Shown piece after piece: positions 1-7,392 of a stretch of 11,993 nucleotides of DNA. Both the position numbers and the translations under genes were made by a program. Position 1 is the first letter of the stretch. Every line of letters begins with the position of its first letter. The DNA comes from Gammaproteobacteria bacterium (GTDB lineage: Bacteria > Pseudomonadota > Gammaproteobacteria > Eutrophobiales > Eutrophobiaceae): assembly GCA_016198885.1 (NCBI GenBank), contig JACQHV010000079.1, positions 1 through 11,993 on the forward strand. The letters run 5' to 3'. The notes beneath the pieces are model-generated. The model made no database searches, was not told where the DNA came from, and saw only the letters and a program-made list of their open reading frames with translations.

Positions 1-20
1 TCACGCTTCACGCTTCACGC
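1..20. repeat. Heptamer tandem repeat at window edge
   Basis: The first 20 bases are nearly three head-to-tail copies of the heptamer TCACGCT (GCGTGAA on the minus strand): two full copies and a six-base partial. The array begins two bases past the stop codon of the adenosine kinase gene and is cut by the window edge, so its true length is unknown. It is a short simple repeat with no visible coding role. It could be a slippage-prone intergenic repeat or the edge of a dispersed repeat family. Confidence 0.75.
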
Positions 21-22
21 AT

Positions 23-955
23 TCAAAAAGTGTATCTGAAGTTTTCTCTAAACCGGTCCTTGAACTCCTGCAATGCGAAGGTGTGATTCTGCGTTCCAAA
101 ACATTCAATCTTGATGGCGCCCATTACGGATGCAATCCGCCCACTGGTATCCCAGTCCATATCACGCATTAATCCATAAAGCAGACCGGCGCGATAAGCA
201 TCACCGCAACCGGTCGGGTCGTTGATCACCTTCGGTTTGGCCGCAGGTATCACATGACACTTCCCCTTGACATAGATAAATGATCCCTTGCCGCCACGGG
301 TAACAACCAATGCTTCAACCATCTCTGTCAACTTGTCCGGGGTCAGTTTGGTGCGTTCCTGCATCAACTGCCATTCATAATCATTCACCGTAATCCAGTT
401 GGCCTGATCAATTAAAGTACATAAAGTATCCCTGTCAAACATCGGCATGCCCTGTCCCGGATCAAAAAAGAAAGGAATATCCGCTTCCGCGAATTGTTGC
501 GCGTGTTGAATCATTCCGTCCTTGCCATCCGGCGAGACAATGCCGATAGTCACACCCTCGGCATCAGATACCTTATTAATATGCGCATGACTCATCGCGC
601 CCGGATGAAAGGCAGTGATCTGATTGTCATCAAGATCAGTGGTAATGAAGGCCTGGGCTGTATATTCACTCTCAACCATCCTGACATGCTTGCGGTTAAT
701 CATTTTTTTGTCCATCCAGGATGCATAGGGATCAAAGTCTTTTCCTACGGTACCCATCGGCAATGAATCCGCACCTAATAATTTCAGATTATAGGCAATG
801 TTGCCTGCGCATCCGCCGAATTCGCGTCGCATCTTCGGCACCATGAAAGAGACATTAAGAATATGTACCATCTCAGGCAAGATATGGTTCTTGAACTGAT
901 CGGGGAAAACCATGATGTTATCGTAGGCAAAAGAACCACAGATCAACGCCGACAT
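23..955 (-). CDS. PfkB-family adenosine kinase (AdoK-like)
   Basis: A 310-residue ribokinase/PfkB-fold sugar kinase, probably phosphorylating adenosine to AMP with ATP in the cytoplasm (purine salvage and clearance of adenosine from the SAM cycle). The N-terminal PfkB motif GGCAGN is at residues 47-52. NDYEW at 191-195 supplies the N..E metal/phosphate motif, and TRGGKG is near 219-224. The C-terminal signature DPTGCGDAYRAG starts at 246, with D252 as the predicted catalytic base and GCGD as the anion hole. From memory, the LPE stretch near residue 27, HPGAMS near 117, NDYEW, DPTGxGDAxRAG and the late GTQ match Mycobacterium tuberculosis adenosine kinase better than ribokinase or fructokinase, which is why adenosine is preferred as substrate. 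Length is normal for the family. A GAAGGG Shine-Dalgarno-like stretch lies about 7 bases before the ATG. It is last in a run of minus-strand genes, 85 bases after the MFS gene. Family is certain; substrate is inferred. Confidence 0.85.
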   Translation of the reverse strand: MSALICGSFAYDNIMVFPDQFKNHILPEMVHILNVSFMVPKMRREFGGCAGNIAYNLKLLGADSLPMGTVGKDFDPYASWMDKKMINRKHVRMVESEYTAQAFITTDLDDNQITAFHPGAMSHAHINKVSDAEGVTIGIVSPDGKDGMIQHAQQFAEADIPFFFDPGQGMPMFDRDTLCTLIDQANWITVNDYEWQLMQERTKLTPDKLTEMVEALVVTRGGKGSFIYVKGKCHVIPAAKPKVINDPTGCGDAYRAGLLYGLMRDMDWDTSGRIASVMGAIKIECFGTQNHTFALQEFKDRFRENFRYTF

Positions 956-997
956 TTAAATACCCTTCAATAAATTTTAATTTTTTCCAGGACACAT

Positions 998-1028
998 ACT
1001 ATAACTTAACAGCGTTATCAGAAATCAA
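998..1028 (-). promoter_or_regulatory. Candidate promoter for the adenosine kinase gene
   Basis: In the 85-base gap before the kinase gene, the minus strand carries TATAGT (998-1003, 5 of 6 to the sigma-70 -10 box) and TTGATT (1023-1028, 4 of 6 to the -35 box) with a 19-base spacer, which is longer than ideal. It would allow expression apart from the upstream MFS gene. Sequence match only. Confidence 0.3.
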
Positions 1029-1040
1029 TAAAACAAATCC

Positions 1041-2279
1041 TTACACTTTAATCGCCTCTTCCTGACCGGCCTGCAATTTGATTGCCACCTGTGAGGTGCG
1101 TATCAGCGGCGTAAAGTGTGACTTGTCTGCATCCGGAATCCTGCTCCCGCGCTGATGCCTGTACCACGCATAATATCCCAATAACCCGCCGCCCAGTATG
1201 AATAGTCCGAGCAAACTGTAACGGCCGAGGAAATGCATCAGTATCCCGCCGATGGCCGGGCCTGCAGCGGCGCCGAGACCATAGACAAATAACAGGTTGG
1301 TGGAGATTGAAACGCTATCAGTCACTTCCGGGTGATCATTGGTATGCGCCACGCTGAGAGGATAGATGGAAAACATCGCGCCCCCCAGGAAAAACATGCA
1401 AACCGCCAACAGGTAATACGATGTTGAGGGAACAACAGTTACAAGCAGGGCGGTTACGACAATCGTGCAGCTCACCAGCATGATGATCCAACGCCGGTCA
1501 GACTGATCCGACCAGTAACCGATCGGCCACTGTAATACGATGCCGCCCAGAATAGTGGTGCTCATGAACAGGGCGATACCAAACCCGGAAAAGTCCGATA
1601 ACTTCGCAAACAGCGGACCCAACGACCAGAACAGACTGCTCAGCAGGCCGGAGATGAGACCGCCTACTAAACCCAGCGTTGAAGTGTGATATAGATCTCG
1701 GAGTCTTAGCCGGATTTTCGAGATCGGCGGCGGTTCAGGAACACGTGTCAACGCCACAGGTACGAGACTGAAACTGAAGAGAGCGGCGGATATGGCGAAC
1801 AATTCCATGGATCGTATTTCACCCGCGAGGATCAGGAATTGGCCTGCGGCAAGGAACACCAGATTGACCAGTATGTACACGGCAAACACTTGGCCGCGGA
1901 TCTGGTTACTGGATTGTGTGTTCAGCCAGCTTTCCGTAACCATAAAGATGCCGACGATGCAGATCCCGTGGATGAAACGCATTGCGCCCCACACCACAGG
2001 TTCCACCCAGAGACCGAACAGGACCGTGATACTGGCGCAGATCGCCGCCATGCCGGCAAAGGTGCGGATGTGCCCTACGCGCTGGATGATGTAGGGACAG
2101 AGAAATGTTCCGGCGATGAAACCGATGAAGTACATCGACATGATGAAACCAATAGTGCTTTCGGAAAAATGTTCCTCTACGCCTCTCAGCGCCAGCAGCG
2201 TTCCCTGTAACCCGTTGCCGGACAACATGATCCCGATTCCCAACAACAGACTGGAGATCGTGATGATGGTTTTGATCAT
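1041..2279 (-). CDS. MFS transporter, YcaD-like
   Basis: A 412-residue inner-membrane protein with about 12 hydrophobic segments and a central polar linker around residues 180-200, as in the major facilitator superfamily. The first half contains RFIHGICIVGIFMVTESWLN (101-120), then a conserved RGQVFAVY stretch (128-135). These match the spacing and character of E. coli YcaD (R-F..G...VVESxL and RGRxxAxY). GYWSDQSDRR at 254-263 is the second-half version of MFS motif A. YcaD-type proteins are presumed secondary transporters of unknown substrate, so none is assigned. No clear Shine-Dalgarno precedes the ATG; the leader is AT-rich (AATAAAATA). I kept this start because the first membrane segment begins within a few residues. 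The gene lies 84 bases after the methyltransferase and 85 before the kinase, so co-transcription is possible but not shown. Confidence 0.88.
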   Translation of the reverse strand: MIKTIITISSLLLGIGIMLSGNGLQGTLLALRGVEEHFSESTIGFIMSMYFIGFIAGTFLCPYIIQRVGHIRTFAGMAAICASITVLFGLWVEPVVWGAMRFIHGICIVGIFMVTESWLNTQSSNQIRGQVFAVYILVNLVFLAAGQFLILAGEIRSMELFAISAALFSFSLVPVALTRVPEPPPISKIRLRLRDLYHTSTLGLVGGLISGLLSSLFWSLGPLFAKLSDFSGFGIALFMSTTILGGIVLQWPIGYWSDQSDRRWIIMLVSCTIVVTALLVTVVPSTSYYLLAVCMFFLGGAMFSIYPLSVAHTNDHPEVTDSVSISTNLLFVYGLGAAAGPAIGGILMHFLGRYSLLGLFILGGGLLGYYAWYRHQRGSRIPDADKSHFTPLIRTSQVAIKLQAGQEEAIKV

Positions 2280-2363
2280 TTATTTTATTAACAAATCAAC
2301 GCCTGAGGAAAAGTTATGCAGCGACAATGAAACATCGTGGAATTACCAACCGTTGCCGCGCCG

Positions 2364-3134
2364 TCAGATGCATTCAAGTTCAAGCATGACCTTCGCGGTA
2401 ATATCAAATTCTTTTTTCCCGACAACAACATAATAAAAAAGCGGCCGCCCATCAATGGAAATGCGATGTCTGTATCTTTCCAGGTGATGAACTTCCAGCG
2501 TATCACTTACCAGGAGATGTTTAACAAGACGGGAAAATCCGGAGACATCGCTTTCCTGCATAAATGTTTCTTTGATATTCAACGCTACCCAGCCGCCGGT
2601 CTGGACAATATTGTACGCCGTAGCAAATGCCTTGGTCGGGATGTCTCCAAAACCAAGCGCGGCGACACATGTTAAACAGTCAATCTGCCAGTTGTTAAGT
2701 TCCTGTTGTGTGGCAGCATCCAGGTTACACAAATCAGCGACATAATAGGCATCATAAATTCCAGGCCTGTCCCGCTCACAAGCTTCATATGCTTCGTGCC
2801 TGATATCAACCCCAATTACACGGGCAGTTTGCAGTATCTCGCCAACCATTCCATTGCCAGCGCCCAAATCAAGGACCCTAAGCTCGCTCAGCTCGAAGTG
2901 ATTTTCAGTCAGAACCTTGTCCAGAACGCTGCAAACTTTTTTCGGAGAGGAACATTTGAGCCGCTGGTAGAAAAGCTGTTCATACAATCCCGGGCGTTTG
3001 TAGATATCACCGTAATCATGGAAACGGAGCCGTAGTTCCTGATCGCCCTCCTTAAGGTAAAAAAAGGACTCGTCCTGCTGGAGTTGATGGGGTTCGGATA
3101 CCGGAAATCTTATGCTGTACAAATGTCGTTTCAT
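2364..3134 (-). CDS. Class I SAM-dependent methyltransferase
   Basis: A 256-residue soluble protein with a Rossmann-type methyltransferase domain. Motif I is LDLGAGNG at residues 88-95, the acidic residue that contacts the ribose of SAM follows in GVDI (108-111), and a motif III-like GGWVALNIKE lies at 180-189. The N-terminal ~80 residues include YGDIYKRPGLYEQLF, a cap-like segment ahead of the fold. The overall plan recalls small-molecule methyltransferases of the METTL27/WBSCR27 type, but I cannot name the substrate. The start is well supported: GGAGGT (minus strand, 3141-3146) lies six bases before the ATG, the strongest ribosome binding site on this strand. A terminator separates it from the dehydrogenase gene upstream, so it probably has its own promoter. 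The next genes encode an MFS transporter and an adenosine kinase; the latter could recycle adenosine derived from SAH, but that link is inference. Confidence 0.85.
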   Translation of the reverse strand: MKRHLYSIRFPVSEPHQLQQDESFFYLKEGDQELRLRFHDYGDIYKRPGLYEQLFYQRLKCSSPKKVCSVLDKVLTENHFELSELRVLDLGAGNGMVGEILQTARVIGVDIRHEAYEACERDRPGIYDAYYVADLCNLDAATQQELNNWQIDCLTCVAALGFGDIPTKAFATAYNIVQTGGWVALNIKETFMQESDVSGFSRLVKHLLVSDTLEVHHLERYRHRISIDGRPLFYYVVVGKKEFDITAKVMLELECI

Positions 3135-3170
3135 TAATCTACCTCCATAAAAAAGTACAGCCGCTATTCT

Positions 3171-3200
3171 TCTATACTACTGCGAAGTGATATGATTGAA
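3171..3200 (-). promoter_or_regulatory. Candidate promoter for the methyltransferase gene
   Basis: The minus strand shows TATAGA (3171-3176) as a possible -10 box and TTCAAT (3195-3200) as a weak -35 box, with an 18-base spacer. The -35 candidate overlaps the end of the upstream terminator. The match is poor (4 of 6 and 3 of 6). The main support is positional: a terminator lies immediately upstream and a strong ribosome binding site downstream. Confidence 0.3.
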
Positions 3201-3231
3201 AAAAGCCTGTTCCCTGATTTCAGGGCTTTTT
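3199..3231 (-). terminator. Hairpin terminator overlapping the dehydrogenase stop codon
   Basis: AAAAAGCC (3200-3207) is complementary to GGCTTTTT (3224-3231), and inside it CCCTG (3212-3216) pairs with CAGGG (3221-3225) around a four-base loop. On the minus strand this gives a GC-containing stem running into six Ts, as expected of an intrinsic terminator for the dehydrogenase transcript. The dehydrogenase stop codon (3220-3222) and its last Lys-Lys-Pro codons lie within the hairpin. The plus strand also ends in Ts, so it could act in both directions. Confidence 0.7.
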
Positions 3232-4410
3232 GTAAGTAATTCGCCAGATCTTGCCTGCGCCATCATCACTGATCAACAAAGAACCATCAGGCAACTGCAA
3301 CAAACCGACTGGCCGACCCCAGACTTCTCTCTTGTCCTCGCTCAGCATCCAGCCCGTCAAAAAATCTTCCGGGCCTGAAACCGGCATATTATTTTTAAAC
3401 GGGACAAACACGATTTTATAGCCTGTGCGCTTCGAGCGATTCCAGGAACCGTGCAGGGCGACGAAGGCGCCGCGACGATAGCGTTCCGGGAATTGAACTC
3501 CGGTGTAGAACAACAAATCCAGTGAGCCGACATGACTGCCTAATAGCACATCGGGATAAAGCGCCTTTTTGACCAGTTCCGGAGCCTTGTCTTTATGCCG
3601 GGGATCTTCATGCGGTCCGGTATAGGCATAGGGCCAGCCATAAAATCCGCCCGGTGTCACTTTTGTCAGAAAATCCGGCACCAGATCATCGCCCAGCCCA
3701 TCGCGTTCGTGCGAGGTGATCCACAAATTCCCTGTGCCCGGATACCAGCGCAGGCCGATCGGGTTACGGATTCCCGTGGCAAAAAGCTCAAACCCTGTCC
3801 CATCGGGATTATAACGGCTGATGGCTGCGCGGATGGGTGGCTCACCTGCATCGACATTACTGCCTGAACCAACGGTGAGATAAAGTTTTTGATTGACATC
3901 ATCAAAAAGGATACTGCGGGTTGAATGACCATTGGCATATTCATGTAAAGGGATGATCTCTTCTCCCTTGCCGACCGTGTGAGAACCAGCATCATACCGG
4001 TAACGTTTCACCGAACCGGACTCTGCTACATAAAGCCAGTCCTTGTAAAATGCCAGTCCATACGGCCCATCCAGATTCTCGATCAACGGTTTAACCTTCT
4101 TCTGCCGGATCACATAAACAATGCCGGCGCTCATGTCCGACAACAAAATTTCACCGGCGGTACCCAACAGCATGAAACGCGGACCTTCAAACCCCGACAA
4201 ATATTCTTTAACAGAGAACCCTGCCGGTACAGTGAGTTCTGCGCCTTCAGGGCGCCTGATTACGCGCGGTGGATTGGTGGCGGACGGTGTCGCATACGGT
4301 TCCGGCAGTCCCTGCCAGTTGACCGGGAGTCTGGAGGTCTCATCATCACCATGCACAACAGTGATAATGAATAATAAAGACAGAGTGCCTGACAACTTTT
4401 TTAAACACAT
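3220..4410 (-). CDS. Exported PQQ-type sugar (sorbosone/glucose) dehydrogenase-like protein
   Basis: A 396-residue protein of the glucose/sorbosone dehydrogenase family, a six-bladed beta-propeller that in characterised members uses PQQ to oxidise aldose sugars in the periplasm. Residues 1-21 form a signal peptide (basic KK at 4-5, hydrophobic stretch, cleavage likely near VVHG-DD). GHSTRS at 161-166 carries the family's likely catalytic His (H162). GIRNPIGL (213-220) holds the conserved Arg, HERDGLGDDLVPD (234-246) and GGFYGWPY (254-261) are typical of the sorbosone dehydrogenase branch, and SDDGAGKIWRI closes the last blade. Substrate and actual PQQ use are not provable here; some relatives are non-enzymatic propellers. 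The ATG lies two bases after the uvrA TAG, with only an AAGG about 14 bases upstream, so translation is probably coupled to uvrA. Its 3' end forms part of a terminator. No PQQ synthesis or cytochrome gene is nearby. Confidence 0.85.
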   Translation of the reverse strand: MCLKKLSGTLSLLFIITVVHGDDETSRLPVNWQGLPEPYATPSATNPPRVIRRPEGAELTVPAGFSVKEYLSGFEGPRFMLLGTAGEILLSDMSAGIVYVIRQKKVKPLIENLDGPYGLAFYKDWLYVAESGSVKRYRYDAGSHTVGKGEEIIPLHEYANGHSTRSILFDDVNQKLYLTVGSGSNVDAGEPPIRAAISRYNPDGTGFELFATGIRNPIGLRWYPGTGNLWITSHERDGLGDDLVPDFLTKVTPGGFYGWPYAYTGPHEDPRHKDKAPELVKKALYPDVLLGSHVGSLDLLFYTGVQFPERYRRGAFVALHGSWNRSKRTGYKIVFVPFKNNMPVSGPEDFLTGWMLSEDKREVWGRPVGLLQLPDGSLLISDDGAGKIWRITYKKP

Positions 4411-4412
4411 GA

Positions 4413-7313
4413 CTAAACCATCATGACCTTTTGTCTCGTATTCTTTTTAGAGTGTTTATTTTTATAACGTTCTAAAGCGGTTTTTAAATATTTTCCTGTG
4501 TAGGATTTTTTATTTATCACTACATCTTCAGGCGTGCCGGTGGCAACGATTTCCCCACCACCATCGCCGCCTTCCGGTCCGAGATCAATGATCCAGTCAG
4601 CCGTTTTGATCACATCAAGATTATGTTCGATTACCACAACCGTATTTCCGTGATCGCGGAGCTTTTGCAGGACATGCAGTAATTGTTCGATATCCTGGAA
4701 ATGCAGGCCGGTAGTTGGTTCATCCAGAATATACAAGGTCTTTCCCGTATCGCGCTTGGACAATTCCCTGGAAAGTTTGACGCGTTGCGCCTCACCGCCG
4801 GAAAGGGTTGTCGCATTCTGTCCGAGCCGGATATAAGACAAACCGACGTCGATTAACGTCTGCAACTTGCGTGAGATAACGGGGATTGCATCAAAAAATA
4901 CCCGTGCCTCCTCGACGGTCATCTCCAGTGCCTCATGGATATTTTTTCCCTTATACCGGATATCCAGGGTCTCACGATTATAGCGTTTCCCCTTGCACAC
5001 ATCACACACGACATAAATATCGGGTAGAAAATGCATTTCCACCCTGATAACACCATCGCCCTGACAGGCCTCACAGCGCCCGCCTTTCACATTAAAACTG
5101 AAACGCCCCGGTGAATAACCACGCGAACGCGCCTCCGGAGTTTGTGCATAGAGTTCACGGATAGGCGTAAACAGACCAGTATAGGTGGCCGGATTGGAAC
5201 GTGGTGTGCGGCCGATCGGACTCTGATCGATATCCACCACTTTGTCCAGGTGTTCGAGTCCACTTACAGATTTGAATGGCGCCGGGTTCAGATTGGAACC
5301 AATAATCTCCCGCGCCACCAGTTTATATAAGGTTTCATTGACTAATGTTGATTTGCCCGAACCCGATACACCAGTAACGCAGGTCATTAATCCAATCGGC
5401 AATTCAATATTGATACTTTTCAGATTATTTCCGGATGCGCCTTTAAGTTTCAACAAACGTTTTTGATCTACCGGTATTCTCTTTGCAGGAATTTGTATCC
5501 GTTTGCGCCCGGATAAATACTGTCCCGTCAGTGAATCCGGATGATTAACCACATCTTCAGGGGTTCCCTGTACAACGATCCTGCCGCCGTGGACTCCCGC
5601 GCCGGGCCCCATATCAATGACGTGGTCGGCTTCATGTATGGCCTCTTCATCATGCTCCACCACGATCACTGTGTTGCCCAGATCTCGTAAATGGCTGAGC
5701 GTTGCCAGCAAGCGCCGGTTATCGCGTTGATGCAGGCCGATGGAAGGTTCATCCAGAATATACATCACACCAACGAGTCCCGCCCCTATCTGGCTTGCGA
5801 GCCGGATACGTTGCGCCTCTCCTCCGGACAGTGTTTCAGCGCTGCGATCCAGCGTCAGATAATCGAGACCGACATTCACCAGAAAATGCAGGCGTTCACT
5901 GACTTCTTTCAGGATCTTGCCGGCAATTTCGCCACGCTGACCTTCAAGCTTGAGTCCGGCAAAATACTGCCGCACCTTGTCCACAGGCATTACTGTAATA
6001 TCAGGCAATGCAAAGCCATTGATAAAGACATGTCTTGCCCCTGTATTCAGACGTGTGCCCTGACATGCAGGACATGGTTTGTTGCTCTGATATTTTGCCA
6101 GCTCTTCCCGCACCATGATGGAATCGGTTTCATGGTAGCGCCGCTGCATATTGGGTATGACGCCTTCAAAAGTATGTACACGTTTGATCGTGCCATTTCT
6201 TTCATTCAGATATTCAAACTCGATTTTCGTATCACCACTGCCATACAGGATCACATCCTGAATAGCCTCTGGCAAATCTTCAAAGGGAGTATCAATATCG
6301 AACCGGTAATGCGCAGCAAGGGATTTAATCAATTGATAGTAGTATGCATTGCGCCGGTCCCAGCCACGGATAGCGCCCCCGGGGAGACTCAGTTCCGAAT
6401 GCTGGATGACCCGATCCGGATCAAAGAATTGAATAATTCCCAAACCATCACACTCCGGACAGGCGCCCATTGGATTATTAAACGAGAACAGACGCGGCTC
6501 GAGTTCATTCAAACTGTAACCGCAAAGATTGCAGGCAAAGCGGGCGGAAAAAGTAATTTCTTCCCTCTCCGGTTTATCGAGTGAAATAATCTTCGCGATT
6601 CCGTCTGATAAACGTATTGCTGTCTCAAAAGATTCCGCCAGACGTAATTCCAGACCTTGTCCCGAGGATGACGAGGGATCTCGCCGCACCTTGAACCGAT
6701 CCACAACGGCCTCGATGTCATGTTTTTTGTACAGATCCAGGGCAGGCGCCTGATCCAGTTCCACAATTTGTCCATCTATGCGCGCGCGGATAAAACCTTC
6801 ACTGCGCAGTCGTTCAACTAATTGCAGATGTTCACCCTTGCGGCCCTGTATAATCGGCGCAAGCAGCATCATGCGCTCACCTTCAGGTTCCGCAAGCACC
6901 TGATCCACCATCTGGCTGATGGTTTGTGCAGCGAGTTTGGTTCCGTGCTCCGGACAGCAGGGTTCGCCAACCCTCGCATAAAGCAGGCGCAGATAATCAT
7001 AGATCTCTGTAATCGTGCCCACTGTGGAACGGGGATTATGTGAAGTTGATTTTTGCTCTATGGAAATCGCGGGTGACAGGCCTTCGATATGATCAACATC
7101 CGGTTTCTCCATCATGGACAAAAATTGACGGGCATACGCAGAGAGTGATTCAACATAGCGTCGCTGGCCGTCTGCATAGATCGTATCAAATGCAAGCGAT
7201 GATTTACCTGAGCCGGACAGGCCGGTAATGACAATCAGACGATCCCGCGGGATGTCCAGATCAATATTTTTCAGATTATGGGTACGGGCACCCCGGATGC
7301 GTATAGTATCCAT
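4413..7313 (-). CDS. uvrA: Excinuclease ABC subunit A (UvrA)
   Basis: The damage-recognition ATPase of nucleotide excision repair; in the cytoplasm a UvrA dimer binds distorted DNA and loads UvrB. The 966-residue protein has both ABC modules. The first Walker A is GLSGSGKS (31-38), and ABC signatures LSGGEAQR lie near 494-501 and 837-844. The second Walker A is GVSGSGKST near 648, with ILDEPS and ILDEPT Walker B motifs. Zinc-binding CxxC pairs occur near 261/264 with 285/288, and near 746/749 with 769/772. STVGTITEIYDYLRLLYAR near 96-114 is the usual UvrA block. It exceeds E. coli UvrA (940 residues), partly through a basic C-terminal tail (about the last 20 residues, KNKHSKKNTRQ). No strong Shine-Dalgarno is visible. 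It is divergent from the YajR-like/ssb pair and two bases ahead of the dehydrogenase gene. I see no LexA box in front of it. Confidence 0.98.
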   Translation of the reverse strand: MDTIRIRGARTHNLKNIDLDIPRDRLIVITGLSGSGKSSLAFDTIYADGQRRYVESLSAYARQFLSMMEKPDVDHIEGLSPAISIEQKSTSHNPRSTVGTITEIYDYLRLLYARVGEPCCPEHGTKLAAQTISQMVDQVLAEPEGERMMLLAPIIQGRKGEHLQLVERLRSEGFIRARIDGQIVELDQAPALDLYKKHDIEAVVDRFKVRRDPSSSSGQGLELRLAESFETAIRLSDGIAKIISLDKPEREEITFSARFACNLCGYSLNELEPRLFSFNNPMGACPECDGLGIIQFFDPDRVIQHSELSLPGGAIRGWDRRNAYYYQLIKSLAAHYRFDIDTPFEDLPEAIQDVILYGSGDTKIEFEYLNERNGTIKRVHTFEGVIPNMQRRYHETDSIMVREELAKYQSNKPCPACQGTRLNTGARHVFINGFALPDITVMPVDKVRQYFAGLKLEGQRGEIAGKILKEVSERLHFLVNVGLDYLTLDRSAETLSGGEAQRIRLASQIGAGLVGVMYILDEPSIGLHQRDNRRLLATLSHLRDLGNTVIVVEHDEEAIHEADHVIDMGPGAGVHGGRIVVQGTPEDVVNHPDSLTGQYLSGRKRIQIPAKRIPVDQKRLLKLKGASGNNLKSINIELPIGLMTCVTGVSGSGKSTLVNETLYKLVAREIIGSNLNPAPFKSVSGLEHLDKVVDIDQSPIGRTPRSNPATYTGLFTPIRELYAQTPEARSRGYSPGRFSFNVKGGRCEACQGDGVIRVEMHFLPDIYVVCDVCKGKRYNRETLDIRYKGKNIHEALEMTVEEARVFFDAIPVISRKLQTLIDVGLSYIRLGQNATTLSGGEAQRVKLSRELSKRDTGKTLYILDEPTTGLHFQDIEQLLHVLQKLRDHGNTVVVIEHNLDVIKTADWIIDLGPEGGDGGGEIVATGTPEDVVINKKSYTGKYLKTALERYKNKHSKKNTRQKVMMV

Positions 7314-7350
7314 GAATAAATCTGTTTCGCTGGTAAAAAGGTAAACTGCT

Positions 7351-7380
7351 AATATAAGTGTTTTTTATAGCCAGACGCAA
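7351..7380 (-). promoter_or_regulatory. Candidate uvrA promoter in the divergent uvrA/MFS region
   Basis: The 79-base gap 7314-7392 must hold the start signals for uvrA (leftwards) and probably the MFS-ssb pair (rightwards). On the minus strand TATATT (7351-7356, 5 of 6) with TTGCGT (7375-7380, 3 of 6) and an 18-base spacer is the best sigma-70-like candidate, giving a leader of roughly 30-40 bases. On the plus strand only a weak extended -10 (TGCTAATAT, 7347-7355) is seen. No CTGT-N8-ACAG palindrome is present. Confidence 0.35.
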
Positions 7381-7392
7381 AGAAAATTCAGA

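Noticed and set aside
1792..2210. Two overlapping plus-strand open frames opposite the YcaD-like MFS gene
   Set aside because: They oppose conserved membrane segments of a well-supported gene and give low-complexity, motif-free peptides.
5691..6584. A 297-codon open frame antisense to uvrA
   Set aside because: It lies wholly opposite the strongly conserved middle of uvrA, has no ribosome binding site, and its translation has no recognisable domain. It is a by-product of uvrA codon use.
7322..7362. CTG-containing stretches as LexA operators
   Set aside because: Neither CTG at 7322 nor CTG at 7347 has a CAG at the required 10-base distance, so they are half sites at best.
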